A DNA stretch of 64,000 nucleotides from NCBI GenBank assembly GCA_963674475.2, contig CAXXFQ010000019.1, positions 620,001 to 684,000 of the forward strand. The letters run 5' to 3'. Made by a program: the position numbers and the translations under genes. Below the pieces are notes generated by a model. That model searched no databases. It was not told where the DNA came from and saw only the letters and a list, made by a program, of their open reading frames with translations. This document shows positions 61,784 to 64,000 of the stretch, piece by piece (positions within the stretch are counted from its first letter, which is position 1; each line of letters starts with the position of its first letter). The DNA is from CAXXFQ01 sp963674475 (lineage in GTDB: Bacteria > Planctomycetota > Planctomycetia > Pirellulales > Thermoguttaceae).

Positions 61784-61957
61784 GATTGTTTCCTCAACAG
61801 AACCCACTGAAGTGTTTGGCCCGAAGCCCTTTCGGCAGGCCGGGGATTTCCGCTCGGCCCGTCGCCGATGGACGGGCCGGGTGAAACGGGGTCTTTTGTC
61901 CCGGGATCATGATGATCAATGATCATCCAATATTTCGGATAGATGGTTAGACGAGGG

Positions 61958-63475
61958 TCATGGAGAGCAGAAACTGCTCCGGGCGCTGATGGACTGTACC
62001 GTACTGATAAAGGCTTCGGCGTTGACCGGCTTGTTCAGGTAGGCGCGCGCCCCGAGTCCCAGGCAGGTTTCCCGGTCGACTGCGGATTCGCGGCTCGCGA
62101 GGATGAGGACCGGGATATGGGGATGGTCGTACTTGAGCTGCTGGAGCACCCCGAGCCCGTCGATGCCGGGCATGTTCACGTCCAGTATGAGGACCTCGAT
62201 GTCCTTGACCCTGCTCAACGCACTTTCGTCATACACGACGAGCGCGCCCACGGCCGCCTGCAGGCGACGGGAGAGGGCCAGTTCGAACTTCCGGTCCGGT
62301 GCGGAAAGCAGTGAAGCGGCCATATTCCGCCGCACCCTCCGGTATTGGGCGGCCTGATGGTATGCGGTATCGACGCCGACTTCGACACCCCGCACGCCGT
62401 CCATCGAGGTGAGCAGCGCGCACAGCCTCCGGGCCAGGGCCGTCAGCATCGCCTTGTGGTCGGTTATGGTCAGGGAGACAACCCCGTCCTTGACATGAAC
62501 GGCCCCAGGATATTCCTGGAGCGCAAGACCGGCCCGTATCCTTGCCGCCAGTTCGCAATCCCTGGCGAGTTCTGCGGAGCACTCCGCGCCGACATAGCCA
62601 CGGGACGTTTCGGTCCGCGTCGCCCGCGCTCCCCGGTGAAGGCCGCAAGGGTCTCCCTTGGAATAGACGTCGCCCTGGGAGTAGCTCCTCCCGGTGCCGA
62701 CCTCCACGCTCTTCACTCCCGTCATTTCGGTGATGGAATCGGCCAGCTCCCGGGCCTCCGCACGCAGCGCCCGGTCGTGATCCTTGAGCCGGACCATGAG
62801 GTTGCCGCCCTCGGAAGAGACGGCCAGGCCGCAATCCTTGTGGGCAAGCAATGCATGGGCCTCGGACGCCAGGAGGTGATCCTTGAGGATGCCCCTGGAG
62901 AAGTCCGTGGCCCCCAGTGCGGGCTTGGCCAGTTGCTTCACGATCAGATAGGCGCTCTGGCTGACGCCGAGCGATCCGACGGGAATCACCATGTCGTAGC
63001 GCGGGCTGGCCCACGGATCATGGCCCTCCGCCAGGGAGATCGCCCAATCGGCCCGAAGCATGTCGTCCGAATGAATAAGTTCGAGGGCGGCCGACTCCGA
63101 GTACCCATGGACGCGTTTCGCCTCCCGCAGGCGGTCATTCGTGTCGGAGATGAGGCACACCCGGAGGATTTCGTTCGCCTCGGGCGCCAGCAGCGCGGCA
63201 TACCCGAATATGACTGCGTCCCGTTCTTCCGTGAGCAGTTGCGCCACGGCAAGCCGCATCCAGGCCGTCAATTGTTCCCGGGCGCCGAAGGCCCGGCCGG
63301 AAGCCGTCTGAAGGAGCATCCCGTCGAATACGCCTTCATCCAAACCGGACATCCGGGCCGCATTCGTGATGATTTCCTTGTCGGTGATCAGGTCGAAACC
63401 CGTAATCTCGACAACAGACTTAACCACAGAGTCCGCTTCACAGAACAGACCGTTGAAAATTGCAATCGCAGTCAT
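61958..63475 (-). CDS. Cytidylate-kinase-like / BON / receiver fusion protein
   Basis: A 505-residue multidomain protein. Residues 1-190 resemble the cytidylate-kinase-like (AAA_26-type) domain: FDLITDKEIITNAARMSGLD then RVCLISDTNDRLREAKRVHG, but no Walker A P-loop is seen. Two BON-like modules follow (KSVEVGTGRSY near residue 270; HVKDGVVSLTITDHKAML to VRGVEVGVDTAY near 365). The end is a receiver with the phospho-acceptor aspartate in EVLILDVNMPGIDGLGVLQQ and lysine in AYLNKPVNAEAF. It sits next to SulP on the same strand (174 bases), hinting at regulation of transport. Whole-protein function unknown; ATG 63475 fits GGGGAAG. Confidence 0.7.
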   Translation of the reverse strand: MTAIAIFNGLFCEADSVVKSVVEITGFDLITDKEIITNAARMSGLDEGVFDGMLLQTASGRAFGAREQLTAWMRLAVAQLLTEERDAVIFGYAALLAPEANEILRVCLISDTNDRLREAKRVHGYSESAALELIHSDDMLRADWAISLAEGHDPWASPRYDMVIPVGSLGVSQSAYLIVKQLAKPALGATDFSRGILKDHLLASEAHALLAHKDCGLAVSSEGGNLMVRLKDHDRALRAEARELADSITEMTGVKSVEVGTGRSYSQGDVYSKGDPCGLHRGARATRTETSRGYVGAECSAELARDCELAARIRAGLALQEYPGAVHVKDGVVSLTITDHKAMLTALARRLCALLTSMDGVRGVEVGVDTAYHQAAQYRRVRRNMAASLLSAPDRKFELALSRRLQAAVGALVVYDESALSRVKDIEVLILDVNMPGIDGLGVLQQLKYDHPHIPVLILASRESAVDRETCLGLGARAYLNKPVNAEAFISTVQSISARSSFCSP

Positions 63476-64000
63476 CTTCCCCACTCTTTTCGTTGCCAAC
63501 GCGGTTCGTGCGCCTGTTACGCCGGAGGCAGCCACCGTGACTTTCGATCAGGCCAGGCGGCCCCTCATGTCTCTTCCGGCTTTTCCCCTGCGACCACCCG
63601 ACGGGCCGGGACTCGGGTCCCCGACCCCTTCAGAGCTTGCGGTCAGGCCTCTCCTGACGCCGAACTCTTGGCGGGCGTGCTTGCGTCGCGCGCCCAATGC
63701 ATAAAGTACACCATCGGCAAGAATTTGATATTTATTACTTAATTGGATTGCCAGTAATTTTTCAAACGGGCTATTTTTGCCAAATAGGCCGTTAAACCGT
63801 CTCGATAGCGGGCGGCCGATGTGCATTTCTATTCATTAATTGTTTGAAGTAATAGATTATTTTCTCGCAAAGCCCGAAAGCGTCACTCGTCGTCGAAATT
63901 TGCGCGTTTTCAAGGGCGACGCCCCGAAATTTGAGCATCGGCGTCCATTTTTGTCTCAAGAAAGTGAAAATCGGCGTGTTCGCTGGAAAAATTTTGCGCG
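63476..64000. other. Right-edge spacer, unassigned
   Basis: No gene recognised. From about 63,700 to 63,860 the sequence is AT-rich; from about 63,870 it changes to a pattern with GAAATTTGCGCG, GAAATTTGAGC and AAATTTTGCGCG, i.e. variants of the same word. One minus-strand frame stays open to the edge (containing FTFLRQKWTPMLKFRG) but has no recognisable family or start. It could be the leader of an operon, a dispersed repeat, or a return to different DNA; I cannot decide. Confidence 0.3.

Noticed and set aside
58400..61810. Long plus-strand frame across the antiporter and SulP genes
   Set aside because: It runs through two genes of opposite orientation in the wrong frame and is Arg/Pro/Gly-rich.
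30809..63840. The Desulfovibrio block as a horizontally acquired island
   Set aside because: Gene content is housekeeping (eno, folD, coaX, nfo), both edge genes are cut, and no mobility genes or att sites are seen; a chimeric assembly explains it better.

Overview
The window joins two unrelated genomes. Bases 1 to about 30,812 look like a planctomycete of the Pirellulales/Thermoguttaceae type. The evidence is two BBP7-like cysteine-rich outer-membrane beta-barrels, a very long PQQ-propeller protein, a DUF1080 protein, a membrane serine/threonine kinase, an Asp-box sialidase, a citramalate synthase, a PEP-CTERM-like tail, a Tat-dependent Gfo/Idh/MocA oxidoreductase and long spacers between genes. 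Bases from about 30,818 to at least 63,840 look like a Desulfovibrio/Pseudodesulfovibrio-type Desulfobacterota: visibly higher GC, tightly packed genes, multiheme c-type cytochrome, HBM-type chemoreceptor, SulP transporter and Desulfovibrio-style helix-turn-helix and substrate-binding proteins. At the join (about 30,809-30,823) both flanking genes are cut mid-domain, so this is most simply a chimeric contig.

Planctomycete half: a partial gene, a SET-domain methyltransferase, cimA and valS (core metabolism and translation), a STAS-domain protein, a sialidase, a Ser/Thr kinase, DUF1080 and an O-methyltransferase. From about 13.0 to 16.6 kb lies a graveyard next to tRNA-Arg(CCU): pieces of an RHS polymorphic toxin gene, a broken RHS toxin tip still followed by an overlapping Imm32-like immunity gene, two tandem paralogous 2-TM mini-proteins, a decayed RAYT transposase with five copies of its short palindrome, a second transposase fragment and an SDR oxidoreductase. 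After the tRNA come punA, a D/E-rich acidic protein, pyruvate kinase with an alpha/beta hydrolase, the two Cys-rich outer-membrane paralogues, each preceded by a duplicated leader with conserved hairpins, the 1449-residue PQQ protein, and the truncated oxidoreductase.

Desulfovibrio half: truncated histidine phosphatase overlapping a glycosyltransferase; a FAD reductase; HAD phosphatase and endonuclease IV; an RRM protein; an MltF-like protein; a methyltransferase; a class C-like serine hydrolase; a 56-aa HTH protein; a five-gene minus-strand operon (two methyltransferases, a solute-binding protein, an endonuclease V-like glycosylase and an unknown); a two-gene membrane/octaheme cytochrome module; coaX; a chemoreceptor; a DJ-1/PfpI protein; enolase; a solute-binding-like protein; folD; a REP-rich spacer; a NapH-like ferredoxin; a KefB-type antiporter; and a SulP transporter next to a kinase-like/BON/receiver fusion protein. 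The last 160 bases are unassigned.

No CRISPR array, rRNA gene or intact prophage was seen. The most promising unexplained items are the duplicated hairpin leaders of the Cys-rich proteins, the broken RHS/Imm32 cassette with its orphan mini-proteins, the cytochrome module, and the SulP-linked fusion protein.
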